A stretch of DNA of 64,000 nucleotides from Ignavibacteriota bacterium (GTDB lineage Bacteria; Bacteroidota; Ignavibacteria; Kapaibacteriales; UBA2268). Shown one piece after another: positions 27,536-37,048 of this stretch. The notes beneath the pieces are model-generated. The model searched no databases. It saw only the letters and a list, made by a program, of their open reading frames with translations, and was not told the origin of the DNA. The first letter of the stretch is position 1. Every line of letters starts with the position of its first letter. The translations under genes were made by a program, and so were the position numbers. Where the stretch lies: NCBI GenBank assembly GCA_019637995.1, contig JAHBUQ010000003.1, positions 400,982-464,981 of the forward strand, written 5' to 3'.

Positions 27536-28672
27536 ATGGTAAATCAGATAAAAACATATTATGCCCCGGCAGAGAAGCTTAAGATTAATGATGTTAAAAA
27601 ACAAAATAAAGTTTTGGAAACGCTTCCGCAAATAAAATTCTTTCTCGATACTATCCCGAATGCATATTTTATTTTGAATGAACAAAGACAGATAATTTAT
27701 GCTAATAAGATAGCTCTTGAAGCTTTGGACGTCTCTCAGATCGAAAATATTCTTGGTATGAGATTCGGAGAAGTATTGAGTTGTACCCATGCAAAAGAAA
27801 TGCCCGGAGGTTGTGGTACAGCTGAAGCCTGCCAACATTGTGGAGCTGTAAATGCTATTCAAACAAGCCTTAAAAATAAATCTGATATTCGGGAATGCAG
27901 AATAAGTACAGATAGTAATGATAAAGATTATGACTTCCGTGTATGGAGCAATCCGTATGAAATTGCTGGAGAAAAATTTATACTTTTTTCCATTGCGGAT
28001 ATCAGTGATGAAAAAAGAAGGCGTGCATTAGAAACAATCTTTTTTCATGATGTACTAAACACAGCCGGTGGGATAAAAGGCATAAGTTCACTAATTCATG
28101 ATTTTCCGGAAGAAGTCAATGATTTTAAAGATATTTTGTATGATTCAAGTAAGCATTTAATCAATGAAATTCAGGCACAGAGAGACCTTGCTAATGCTGA
28201 GAATAACGACTTAAAATTGCATATTGTTAAACTTAATTCTAAATACATTCTTGAGCTGATTAAGGGCATTTATAGCAGTCATGATATTGCCATGAATAAG
28301 ACAATTGAAATTGACCCTAAAAGCGAATATTCTAATTTCGAATCTGATGAACCATTGCTGGTTCGTGTACTAAGCAACATGACAAAGAATGCACTTGAGG
28401 CATCTGAGGAAAATCAGGTCGTGACTATTAAGTCTGAAATAGAAGGTGAATACATAAAATTTAGTATTCATAACCAAAAGTTTATGTCTCGAGAGATACA
28501 ATTGCAAATTTTTCAAAGATCATTCTCTACAAAAGGTGCAGGACGCGGATTAGGCACATACAGTATAAAACTTTTAGGCGAGAAATATCTCAAAGGTAAA
28601 GTAGGTTTTGATACAAGTCGTGATTTTGGAACTACATTTTATGGTAAATTTCCAATTAAATTAGTGGAATAA
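27536..28672 (+). CDS. PAS-domain sensor histidine kinase with cysteine cluster
   Basis: A 378-residue soluble kinase without membrane segments. The PAS domain (about 35-165) contains a four-Cys pattern: SCTHAKEMPGGCGTAEACQHCGAV. This could bind a metal, Fe-S cluster or thiol signal. The histidine region FFHDVLNTAGGIKG (about residue 178) is of the HDxLNTAGG type common in this phylum. The ATPase domain is shown by NMTKNALEASEE and by GAGRGLGTYSIKLL. No response regulator is adjacent on this strand; the chemotaxis/NtrC cluster converges on it from the right. The cytoplasmic signal is unknown. Confidence 0.85.
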   Translation: MVNQIKTYYAPAEKLKINDVKKQNKVLETLPQIKFFLDTIPNAYFILNEQRQIIYANKIALEALDVSQIENILGMRFGEVLSCTHAKEMPGGCGTAEACQHCGAVNAIQTSLKNKSDIRECRISTDSNDKDYDFRVWSNPYEIAGEKFILFSIADISDEKRRRALETIFFHDVLNTAGGIKGISSLIHDFPEEVNDFKDILYDSSKHLINEIQAQRDLANAENNDLKLHIVKLNSKYILELIKGIYSSHDIAMNKTIEIDPKSEYSNFESDEPLLVRVLSNMTKNALEASEENQVVTIKSEIEGEYIKFSIHNQKFMSREIQLQIFQRSFSTKGAGRGLGTYSIKLLGEKYLKGKVGFDTSRDFGTTFYGKFPIKLVE

Positions 28673-28694
28673 TTCAATCAAAAAAAAAAGCATC

Positions 28695-29477
28695 TTACTT
28701 TTTGGGGGTGTTGATTTTGATTTTATCAACATGGAGTGGTTCAATACCGGTTTGGGTTTTGATATACTCAATCGAATCTTTACCGGAATCTTCCTGATAA
28801 TTGAATCTTATCTGTGTAACTTCTCCGCATTTGCAGTAAACGGCGATACTTTCAATATCGCCACTGTCCGTACGACTGATTTCTATTGATGTATGTAAGT
28901 GCTCATCTGCATCAGGCTCATCAACTATTTCTATCCTTCTTGAAGATGAGTTAATTAAGTCTGAAGTAATTAGTGTTTTTCCGGATATTTTTTGTTCTTC
29001 ACCGCTGATTAAGGGAAATTCAATAAAGTCCAAAAATTCATCTTCAAGGAAGTCGTTATCCTCATAATCACCGGAAATCTCAGACCAGTTAATACTCTTT
29101 TTTTGAACAGTTTTTTCGATTTCTCTTTGAAAATCCGCTGCGGATAAAACTTGTTTTTTTTTGATTTCCTCCTGCTTAATCAGATTGCTCTCTTTTTTTT
29201 GTTGTCCTCCCTTTTTTAATGAAATATTAGGATCAGATTTAATGATTTCTGCTAATTCATTCTCAGAAATGAGTGGCTCAATTAATTCAGGTTCAGCTTT
29301 TGAAGTATTATCAGGATTAGATTCTTGATTATCATTTTCATTTGCCGATTCGGAAGACAGATTTATCGGTTTATCTGCCTTTTCCGTTGCACCTGGAAAA
29401 AGGTCAGAGTCATCGAATCCATAGTATTCAATGCCTCCTTCACCATCATCAATCTTTACTTTTTTAGGTTCTGCCAT
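28695..29477 (-). CDS. acidic protein of unknown function at the end of the che operon
   Basis: A 260-residue protein. The first about 170 residues are low-complexity and acidic (many Glu, Asp, Ser, Asn), so probably disordered. The C-terminal about 80 residues look folded and carry a CxC motif (VYCKCGEVTQIRFNY). It starts 4 nt after cheA's stop and is the last gene of the operon. No family is recognised. Position suggests a CheA- or array-associated adaptor, which is inference only. Confidence 0.7.
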   Translation of the reverse strand: MAEPKKVKIDDGEGGIEYYGFDDSDLFPGATEKADKPINLSSESANENDNQESNPDNTSKAEPELIEPLISENELAEIIKSDPNISLKKGGQQKKESNLIKQEEIKKKQVLSAADFQREIEKTVQKKSINWSEISGDYEDNDFLEDEFLDFIEFPLISGEEQKISGKTLITSDLINSSSRRIEIVDEPDADEHLHTSIEISRTDSGDIESIAVYCKCGEVTQIRFNYQEDSGKDSIEYIKTQTGIEPLHVDKIKINTPKK

Positions 29478-29481
29478 ATTT

Positions 29482-31467
29482 CTAGCTTCTTAATTTTTTA
29501 TATTGCTTAATAATGCCTTGAGTATCCAAAATCATAATAACTCTACCGTCACCAATTATGGTAGAGCCGGCAATACCTTCAATATTAACGAGATAGTTAC
29601 CAAGAGATTTTATTACGATTTCCTGCTGACCCAATAATTCGTCAACAACAAGACCCACACGCTCTATACCAATAGCAAGATTAACAACATACCTTGAGCC
29701 TTTATTTTCAATTACATTATCACCTGTAATATCTTCTAAGAACATTAGAGGTATAACCTCGTCGCGAATTCTTATAACCTTACCGGAATTTACATAGTGA
29801 ACAGTTTCTTCGTCAAATGAAACAACTTCAACAACCGAGCTCAGTGGTAATGCATAAATACTATTGTTGGATTTAATCAGTAATCCCTGAATAATAGCCA
29901 ATGTCAGCGGGAGTTTTACTGTAAAAGTGCTTCCAATTCCAGGTGTTGAATCAATTTCAATAATACCTTTTAATTTATTGATATTGGTTTTAACAACGTC
30001 CATACCTACGCCTCTACCGGAGACGGCGGTAACATTTTTAGCAGTGCTGAAACCCGGCTTAAAAATAAGTTGTAGGATTTCCCAATTACTTAACTGTTTC
30101 AACTGGTCTTGATTAACAAAGCCCTTTTCTATTGCCTTGCTCAAAATCTTTTCAGGGTCAATTCCTTTTCCATCATCAATAATTTTGAGAATTATATGAT
30201 TTCCTTCATGATATGCAATAAGTTGTATCTGACCTTCCGGGTTTTTTCCTGAGACTCTTCTTTCCTCAGCTGTCTCAATACCATGGTCACAAGAATTTCG
30301 GAGCATGTGCACAAGAGGGTCATTCAGTTCTTCTATGATACCTCTGTCAACTTCAGTATCTTCACCTTCAAGAGTAAGTTTGATTTTTTTGCCGAATTCT
30401 TTGGATAAATCACGGATAATTTTGGGTGCTTTTTGGAATAGTCTGCCGATTGGAACCATACGCATTTTCATAGCGGATGTCTGAACTTCGGAAGTAATAA
30501 GATCAATTTGATTGGTTGTTTCGACAAGTTCATGAATAAGTTCTTTTATATTACCGCCCGCTACAATTTTGTTTGTAATCTGAGTCAATCTATTTCTTCC
30601 TAGTACGAGTTCACCCGATAAGTCCATCAGTGACTCAACCCTGTTTATGTCGATTCTGATAGTTTCGGTCTGGCTGGCTGGCTTTGAAGCGAGTGCTTTA
30701 GCTGCATTATTAACAGTTGAAACTTCTGCTTTTGGTGGACTTGCAGGAAATTCTTTTTCAATTTCCGGCAAAGGAGTTTCTGCTTTAGAAACAGGTTTTG
30801 AATCTTCAATTATATTGATCTGCACTTTATCTGTTTCCGGCTCTTTTTTCTCATGTTGAGCAGATTGTTCAGATAAATCCGGCGACTGGAATGAGTTATT
30901 CACTTCAGCAAAAGCTTTTTCAAGCAGAGCAAGCTCTTCATCTGAGAATTCGCCCGAACCTTGGAATAAATCAGAACTCTCAAATACTTTCTCAAGTGCA
31001 GATTCGTCGGAATCTATCACTATGCCGGCAGATTTTGAAGTTGATTTTGATATGTTTGTTTCAGCTGATTCGACATCCTGAATTGCCAGAATTCTTGAGA
31101 CCAAATCATCGTAAGTAATCTTATCACCAGGATTGGTTATACCTGCTACCATCAGGTCAAGCCTGTCACGCGAATCCATTAGTACATCAAGAATTTCCTG
31201 AGTAACAGAAAGTTCACCGCGTCTTGCTTTATTAAGTAAATCTTCAGCACTGTGAGTAAGTTTCGCAATATCGTCAAACCCCATAAAAGAAGAAGTTCCT
31301 TTTATAGTATGAAAATATCTGAAAATCTTATTAACCAGGTCGCTGTTATCAGGACTGTTTTCAAGCTCAATTAAGCTTGAAGTTAAAATTTCTAAAATTT
31401 CGCCTGTTTCTATTAAATAACTTTCGAGGATTTCAAGCATTTCCTCATCTTCAAAGCTACCAGTCAT
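29482..31467 (-). CDS. cheA: chemotaxis histidine kinase CheA
   Basis: A 661-residue CheA. The Hpt domain has phospho-His53 (RYFHTIKGTSSFMGFD). A long acidic/Pro linker follows (about 130-270). The dimerisation domain is near 275-340 (ESLMDLSGELVLGRNRLTQI). The kinase domain shows the N-box HMLRNSCDHGIE and SGRGVGMDVV. The C-terminal CheW-like domain is about 525-655. It phosphorylates the CheY proteins of the same operon. There is no obvious P2 CheY-docking domain. It lies 9 nt after cheZ. Confidence 0.95.
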   Translation of the reverse strand: MTGSFEDEEMLEILESYLIETGEILEILTSSLIELENSPDNSDLVNKIFRYFHTIKGTSSFMGFDDIAKLTHSAEDLLNKARRGELSVTQEILDVLMDSRDRLDLMVAGITNPGDKITYDDLVSRILAIQDVESAETNISKSTSKSAGIVIDSDESALEKVFESSDLFQGSGEFSDEELALLEKAFAEVNNSFQSPDLSEQSAQHEKKEPETDKVQINIIEDSKPVSKAETPLPEIEKEFPASPPKAEVSTVNNAAKALASKPASQTETIRIDINRVESLMDLSGELVLGRNRLTQITNKIVAGGNIKELIHELVETTNQIDLITSEVQTSAMKMRMVPIGRLFQKAPKIIRDLSKEFGKKIKLTLEGEDTEVDRGIIEELNDPLVHMLRNSCDHGIETAEERRVSGKNPEGQIQLIAYHEGNHIILKIIDDGKGIDPEKILSKAIEKGFVNQDQLKQLSNWEILQLIFKPGFSTAKNVTAVSGRGVGMDVVKTNINKLKGIIEIDSTPGIGSTFTVKLPLTLAIIQGLLIKSNNSIYALPLSSVVEVVSFDEETVHYVNSGKVIRIRDEVIPLMFLEDITGDNVIENKGSRYVVNLAIGIERVGLVVDELLGQQEIVIKSLGNYLVNIEGIAGSTIIGDGRVIMILDTQGIIKQYKKLRS

Positions 31468-31476
31468 TTTTATTGC

Positions 31477-32475
31477 CTAACTGTTAAACATTTTATCAAT
31501 ATCTTCCTGCGAGATAGATTCAAAGTCATCAACCTCTTGAATATTATTAGTTTTTTCTGACTGTGCTGAATCCGGTACTTTATGTTCTACAGTATTATCA
31601 TTCGAATTCTGCTTTTGTTCAATTTCCCGTTCAGCTTCGTCCAAATCGGCAAAATGGCTGTCATGTTCTCTGAACTGCCCTTCTTTTGCTAATCTGATGT
31701 ACTCATCAACCTCAGTTTGTCGGAATTCTTTATTTGCAATTGAATCTACGGCGTTAGGGTCAAAAGCAATTTCTCGGTGTAACTTGGAAACCTTGATTTC
31801 CGATTCATTATTTTCATCAACTTCTTTAGAAATCATTTCGCTCAAATCTGAATCTTTGAAATGATGCAAAATTGAATTTAATTTATCCTGAACTGTTTCC
31901 AGCAATTTGTTAACAGCAGCAATTTGCTGAGAAGTGATATCCTGCACTTGCAATGACATCATTATTGATGAAGAATCAGACTGAATAGTTCTCAATATTT
32001 CTTTAGTATTGGAAATTATTTCAGATTTTTCAACACTTGAATTTTGTTTGAGATGTTCAATTAATTTCTTCATCTCAGGTAGCAAACCTCTGACATCAGC
32101 TCCATTTTCAATAGCATCATATACAAGTTCTAAAATTTGAATAGGTTTCTGAAATTCCAGGTCTGCAATTTTTTGTACTTTTGTAATGTTTGTAGCAATA
32201 CTTTCTGAATTGAATACAATACCATCTACCAAGTCCATTATTTCATTTGTAGCAAGCTCTGTAGCTTCAGTTACTTTGGAAAGTTGCTTACTTGCATTAG
32301 GCATCCTTTTGAGATTATCTCTGATGGAATTATTGATGTCATCTAAAAGTGGCTGTATCTCGCTAACAAAAACAAATATTTCCTCAAGGAATGGAATTAC
32401 CTTCTGCCCCAATACAAATAAAGCTCTTAGTTCATCAGCTTTGCGAAGCAAAATTTTTATTTCATTATCAATCAT
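31477..32475 (-). CDS. cheZ: CheZ-like CheY-P phosphatase
   Basis: A 332-residue mostly helical protein. The CheZ core is recognised by LQVQDITSQQIAAVNKLL, in which Asp179 and Gln183 match the catalytic Asp/Gln of CheZ (QDLTGQ). The C-terminal peptide SQEDIDKMFNS matches the CheY-binding tail of CheZ and FliM. An acidic linker (about 215-320) joins them. It is longer than the 214-residue E. coli protein. It lies between cheY (22 nt) and cheA (9 nt), which supports the role. Confidence 0.82.
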   Translation of the reverse strand: MIDNEIKILLRKADELRALFVLGQKVIPFLEEIFVFVSEIQPLLDDINNSIRDNLKRMPNASKQLSKVTEATELATNEIMDLVDGIVFNSESIATNITKVQKIADLEFQKPIQILELVYDAIENGADVRGLLPEMKKLIEHLKQNSSVEKSEIISNTKEILRTIQSDSSSIMMSLQVQDITSQQIAAVNKLLETVQDKLNSILHHFKDSDLSEMISKEVDENNESEIKVSKLHREIAFDPNAVDSIANKEFRQTEVDEYIRLAKEGQFREHDSHFADLDEAEREIEQKQNSNDNTVEHKVPDSAQSEKTNNIQEVDDFESISQEDIDKMFNS

Positions 32476-32497
32476 TATAGTTTTTTCCTAACTTAAT

Positions 32498-32866
32498 TTA
32501 ACTGGTTTTTAGAATAGCATCAATTTTTTCTTTAAGAACCTGAGGTGTAAATGGTTTAACAACATAATTGTTGACTCTGGCTTTCAGAGCTTCGACAATA
32601 TCCTGCTTCAAACCTCTTGTTGTTACCATCAAAATTGGAACGTTTCCAAAATTTGGAGAGTTTCTAATATTCTTAGTCAGATCAAGTCCGCTCATATTAG
32701 GCATATTCCAATCGGTAATCACAAAATCAATTTTTTCACCATGCAATTGTTCCATAGCTTCAATACCATCATTAGCTTCGAGAAAATCTTCGTAACCGAA
32801 AGTTTTGAGAGCATTTATAACAATTCTCCGCATAGTTGGCGAGTCATCAACAACAAGAAACTTCAT
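32498..32866 (-). CDS. cheY: CheY response regulator
   Basis: A 122-residue single receiver domain with Asp7-Asp8, phospho-acceptor Asp52 (ITDWNMPNMSG), Thr82/83 and Lys104 (VVKPFTP). The sequence (FLVVDDSPTMRRIV) is close to motility CheY proteins. It is likely the CheA substrate and CheZ target. It is 20 nt downstream of a second receiver gene. Confidence 0.93.
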   Translation of the reverse strand: MKFLVVDDSPTMRRIVINALKTFGYEDFLEANDGIEAMEQLHGEKIDFVITDWNMPNMSGLDLTKNIRNSPNFGNVPILMVTTRGLKQDIVEALKARVNNYVVKPFTPQVLKEKIDAILKTS

Positions 32867-32886
32867 AATCTACCAATTATATTAGT

Positions 32887-33252
32887 TTATAAATATTTAG
32901 ATATTTCGTACTGAATTTTTTTTGTATTAAATGGCTTGATTAAATATGAATCAGCACCTGCATCAAGCCCTTCATTAATATCTCTCTCACTAGTAAGTGA
33001 CGATAAAATAATTATGGGCAAATCCACATAATTAGGATTTTTTCGGATTTCTTTAATCAATTCAATTCCATCCATATTAGGCATATTAAGGTCAGTTAGA
33101 ACAAGGTCAACCTGATTTTCCTGAGACAGAATTTCAAGCGCCTGCATACCGTCTTCCGCTGTAATCACTTTATAACTTTGTATTTTTAATGCTAAAGAAA
33201 TAAATTTTCTGATTGATGGCGAATCTTCTACTACTAAAATAACTTTTGACAT
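32887..33252 (-). CDS. second CheY-like single-domain response regulator
   Basis: A 121-residue receiver with acceptor Asp54 (VLTDLNMPNMDGIEL), Ser84/85 and Lys106 (LIKPFNTKKI). It is about as short as CheY but diverged from its neighbour, so the two probably have different outputs, or one acts as a phosphate sink. It is 10 nt after cheR. Confidence 0.9.
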   Translation of the reverse strand: MSKVILVVEDSPSIRKFISLALKIQSYKVITAEDGMQALEILSQENQVDLVLTDLNMPNMDGIELIKEIRKNPNYVDLPIIILSSLTSERDINEGLDAGADSYLIKPFNTKKIQYEISKYL

Positions 33253-33262
33253 AATCTCCCTC

Positions 33263-34183
33263 TTAATCCTTTTGATAAGCCATAGCTTTTGGTAAATGAA
33301 CTAATTTGAAAGCCTTGGATATTCCATGTAATGATTCTGAATAGCCAACAAATAAATATCCTCCTTTTGTCAGAGTATTGTATAAATCTGATACTACTTT
33401 CTGCTTGGACGGTATATCGAAATAAATAAGCACATTAGCGCAGAAAATCACATCGCAGGGTGGTATAGCACGCAAAGCAATGTTGTCGTATAAATTTAGC
33501 TGCGAAAATCTGACTATTCTTTTTATTTCATCTTTAAGAATATATTGATTATCTTCTTTTTTGAAATATTTCTCTAACAAATTATCAGGAACATTTCTAA
33601 TAGCGTACTCTTTGTAAACAGCTTTACGGGCGCTTTCGAGAACTGCTGAGTTAATATCTGTACCAATTATCTGGAAATTTATCTTAGGGTACTTGTATTT
33701 CAGTCTTTCATTTATCATTATTGATATTGTGTAAGCCTCCTCACCTGTTGATGCGGCGGCACTCCAAATTCGTATTGTCGGGTTTGGAAGACCTTCTTTC
33801 AATTTTGCAATTTCAGGTATTATTACATTTTCAAGGGCTTCGAACTGTTGAGGTACTCTGAAAAAATAAGTTTCGTTAATTGTAATTGCTTCGAAAAGTG
33901 CATCAAGTTCAACTCTTCCGGGTTTCAATTTCAAAAAACTAATATAATCAGCAAATGATTTCATATTATTTGCTGTTATTCTTTTTGCAATACGACTTTC
34001 GAGAAGATATTTTTTACTGTCTGTGAAGTATATACCACTCAAGTCGTATATCAATACCCGCATTTGTTCAAATTCTTCGTTTGTCATTTCGCTTGCACCA
34101 CTACCGGAAGATTTGGGAAGAGCCACAGTCCGTGCTGGTTCTTCCTTCTTCTTCATTCCTAAATTAAATAAACTACCGGCCAT
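33263..34183 (-). CDS. cheR: chemoreceptor methyltransferase CheR
   Basis: A 306-residue SAM-dependent protein-glutamate methyltransferase. An N-terminal tail of about 35 residues precedes the CheR N domain (FEQMRVLIYDLSGIYFTDSK). The catalytic domain has NETYFFRVPQQFEAL, IWSAAASTGEEAYTISIM, IIGTDINSAVLESAR, DVIFCANVLIYFD and GYLFVGYSESL. It methylates chemoreceptors, none of which is encoded in the window. It follows the HEAT-repeat gene by 13 nt. Confidence 0.94.
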   Translation of the reverse strand: MAGSLFNLGMKKKEEPARTVALPKSSGSGASEMTNEEFEQMRVLIYDLSGIYFTDSKKYLLESRIAKRITANNMKSFADYISFLKLKPGRVELDALFEAITINETYFFRVPQQFEALENVIIPEIAKLKEGLPNPTIRIWSAAASTGEEAYTISIMINERLKYKYPKINFQIIGTDINSAVLESARKAVYKEYAIRNVPDNLLEKYFKKEDNQYILKDEIKRIVRFSQLNLYDNIALRAIPPCDVIFCANVLIYFDIPSKQKVVSDLYNTLTKGGYLFVGYSESLHGISKAFKLVHLPKAMAYQKD

Positions 34184-34196
34184 TGATTTTAAACTA

Positions 34197-35513
34197 TTAA
34201 TTTCTTAAATAATTTTGCAAATCAGAAATCTGTTCAGCGATAGAACCTTCTGCTTCTGATGCCATTTTTTCTAATATATTGTCAAATACAAACTCGTTTA
34301 TCATCCTTAAATTCTCAAATACGTCGTATTCGTGCATTTCAAGCTGCAAACCAAGATTACTTATGAATACCTTAATTACTTCTGATTGAGTCTCAGTATC
34401 GTAATCATCTATGAAATTCCGAATATTACTTATCATCTCAAGAATTCCGTAGCAGTGGTCTGCAGAACTTGTAAGCCGGGCAAACTCAACAATAAAATCA
34501 CTCAACAAATTTATGTTGTTGGCAACAAAATTATTAAGTATATAGAGTTTGATTTCATCTCCGCTTTTATGGTATTCACCGGCGATTAAACTCAAATCCT
34601 GATATGTATAGGTATTGCCCAATGCAAGTAAACCGGCAGTTCGGATATCAGGGTCAGAATCTTCAAGAGCTACTAACGCTATGTCTCTGAATGATTCCTC
34701 GAAATCAATACTGCATCCTACTCTGAAGCTGATAGCAATAATAGTCTTGAGAACTACGGGCTGCAATTCTTTCATAAAGGTGTGAAGTTGCTCTTTTAGA
34801 AGTACACAAATTTCTTCAGAATTGCCACAAATAGACAAGCCGTCAATTGCATTTGTTTTGAGAAATAAGTCTTCTTCAGTTTTTATAATATATATCAGGA
34901 AATCAACGGCTCTGTCTCCACCGATTTTGGCAATAGCTTCAATAATAACCGGCTGTGTGTCATAATTTTGATGATTATAAATATTGGTCAACTTATCAAT
35001 CATCAAATCACCAAGTCCAATTTGCTCACTGTGCCTTTCGTAAATTCGTCCAATTGATTCAATAGCGGAAGTGAAAACATTCATATCTTTAGCGTTCAAT
35101 AAATTCACCAGATTCGGTATTTCTTTGTCTGTACCTGAAAATCCGAGGATATCACTTGCAAATTTCTGAACATCAACATCAATATCTTCTAAAAGTGGGA
35201 GCAGGTATTCGTTTGCGTTTGTGCCGAATTTCATTAATAAATCCGCAACTAAATTACGCAGTTCGAGATTTTTATCATATAAATGCTTAACAAGAAATCC
35301 TGATGCATAACTTTTGCTCTCATCATCAAGGGATAAAAGTATCCTGTAAACAAAGTCCTTCAAACCTCTGTTATCCAGAGTTATTGCATCAGTAAGAATC
35401 TTCAGTTTATCTCCGGCTTCCCAAAATGAAGGGTCAAGTTCTGAGGCATTCCTGAGAAATTCATCAGCATCTCTATTATCTAAAAGTTGTTTTAATAAAG
35501 TATAATCGTCCAT
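34197..35513 (-). CDS. HEAT-repeat protein in the chemotaxis operon
   Basis: A 438-residue all-helical protein with HEAT-like repeats, for example LRNLVADLLMKFGTNANEYL, VQKFASDILGFSGTDKEIPN and PDIRTAGLLALGNTYTYQDL. No signal peptide, so cytoplasmic. HEAT repeats are docking surfaces; comparable proteins occur in chemosensory operons of other phyla. It sits 9 nt after the NtrC-like gene and 13 nt before cheR. Its partner is unknown. Confidence 0.8.
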   Translation of the reverse strand: MDDYTLLKQLLDNRDADEFLRNASELDPSFWEAGDKLKILTDAITLDNRGLKDFVYRILLSLDDESKSYASGFLVKHLYDKNLELRNLVADLLMKFGTNANEYLLPLLEDIDVDVQKFASDILGFSGTDKEIPNLVNLLNAKDMNVFTSAIESIGRIYERHSEQIGLGDLMIDKLTNIYNHQNYDTQPVIIEAIAKIGGDRAVDFLIYIIKTEEDLFLKTNAIDGLSICGNSEEICVLLKEQLHTFMKELQPVVLKTIIAISFRVGCSIDFEESFRDIALVALEDSDPDIRTAGLLALGNTYTYQDLSLIAGEYHKSGDEIKLYILNNFVANNINLLSDFIVEFARLTSSADHCYGILEMISNIRNFIDDYDTETQSEVIKVFISNLGLQLEMHEYDVFENLRMINEFVFDNILEKMASEAEGSIAEQISDLQNYLRN

Positions 35514-35522
35514 AAATTATTC

Positions 35523-36953
35523 CTATGAAATTTCTTTGCCTGATATATTAATTCCAAGCTGCTCAATTCTATATCTTAGCTTAGCTCGTGAAACACCGAG
35601 CAATTTTGATGCTTTAATCTGATTTCCACCTGTTATTTTGAGTGTTTGAATAATCAAATCTTTAAGTACATTACCCATCAGAACACCTGAGTCAGCAATT
35701 TTAAGATAGTGCTGACCGGCACTCAAAGTCAACTCCTGTTTGGGAACTTGAGTGGATGAATGTAGTTGACTTCCACCCTTGAGAAATGATAAAGAGTCTT
35801 TTGTTAATATAGTGGCTTGTTCAAGAAGGACAACTCTTTCAATAACATTTCTAAGCTCACGGACGTTACCTTTCCACGGGTAGAAATTAATAATATCTGC
35901 TGCTTCGGATGTAAATCCTGTAACATTTTTATTGAATTTTTTATTAAATTCCTTGACAAAAGCAGTAGCTAATTTTATTATGTCCTCACCTCTTTCTCTT
36001 AGTGGTGGAAGCAAAATTCTTGCTACATTTAGCCTGTAGAATAAGTCTTCACGGAATTTTTCCTGCTCGACCAGAGTCTCAAGTTCCTTATTTGTTGAGG
36101 CAATTACTCTTACATCTACAGATATTTCCTTATTTCCACCCAACCTGTAAAACTTGCGTTCCTGGAGAACTCGCAATAGCTTGACCTGAAGCTCCATACT
36201 AAGTTCGGCAATCTCATCAAGCAGAATTGTACCGTGCTGAGCTTGTTCAAATCTACCTTGGCGAATTTTTTCAGTTGCACCAGTGAATGCTCCACGCTCA
36301 TAACCAAAAAGTTCGTTTTCAGCAAGCTCACGAGGTATGGCGCCACAATTAATTGTCACAAACGGTCCTTTATGACGAGGTGAATTATCATGAATAAATC
36401 TTGCCATAAGCTCTTTACCCGTTCCTGACTCTCCAAGAATAAGTACAGTTGTATCGTCGGCATAAGATATGAGTTTTGCCATTTCCATAGCATCTTTCAT
36501 TCCCGAAGAAGTACCCAGAATTTCACTAGGCTGGTCTTTTTTCAATTGCTCGGAAAGAATATCAACTTGACGGCGTAAATCAAAATTTTTCAAAGAACGA
36601 TCAACCGACACTTCCAACTGCTCAAGGTCCAAAGGCTTTACGATGAAGTCTTCAGCACCTAATTTCATAGCACGGACAGCCATTTTTATATCACTGAAGG
36701 CAGTCATTATTATCACAGGCATAGTATAGCCCTGTTTTCTGAGCTGCTCTAATATATCAAGCCCGTTTGAATGACCGAGAAATATATCAAGGAGTATAAG
36801 GTCAGGAGAAATCATGTGAAGTTCGTCCAAACCTTTGTTGGCATCTGTAAAAGTTTCTACCCGAGAATATTTAGACGAAAGTATTCCTTTGATTGTCGAG
36901 TTAACCAAAGGATCGTCTTCTATAACAACTATTGTATAATTTTGTTTTGACAC
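35523..36953 (-). CDS. NtrC-family sigma-54-dependent response regulator
   Basis: A 476-residue regulator in three parts. The receiver has acceptor Asp56 (LILLDIFLG). The AAA+ domain has Walker A ILGESGTGKELMA, the sigma-54 contact loop YERGAFTGATEK, Walker B TILLDEIAEL and the sensor region RLNVARILLPPLRER. The C-terminal Fis-type helix-turn-helix is NQIKASKLLGVSRAKLRYRI. It activates sigma-54 promoters when phosphorylated, most likely by the kinase encoded 95 nt upstream. Confidence 0.94.
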   Translation of the reverse strand: MSKQNYTIVVIEDDPLVNSTIKGILSSKYSRVETFTDANKGLDELHMISPDLILLDIFLGHSNGLDILEQLRKQGYTMPVIIMTAFSDIKMAVRAMKLGAEDFIVKPLDLEQLEVSVDRSLKNFDLRRQVDILSEQLKKDQPSEILGTSSGMKDAMEMAKLISYADDTTVLILGESGTGKELMARFIHDNSPRHKGPFVTINCGAIPRELAENELFGYERGAFTGATEKIRQGRFEQAQHGTILLDEIAELSMELQVKLLRVLQERKFYRLGGNKEISVDVRVIASTNKELETLVEQEKFREDLFYRLNVARILLPPLRERGEDIIKLATAFVKEFNKKFNKNVTGFTSEAADIINFYPWKGNVRELRNVIERVVLLEQATILTKDSLSFLKGGSQLHSSTQVPKQELTLSAGQHYLKIADSGVLMGNVLKDLIIQTLKITGGNQIKASKLLGVSRAKLRYRIEQLGINISGKEIS

Positions 36954-37048
36954 TTTTTTCTTTATTTAAGAAACAACACAAACAAATCGAAATATAACAC
37001 TTTTTTTTCTAATTTAAACATAAAAAAAAACAATTTGCTTAAATTACT

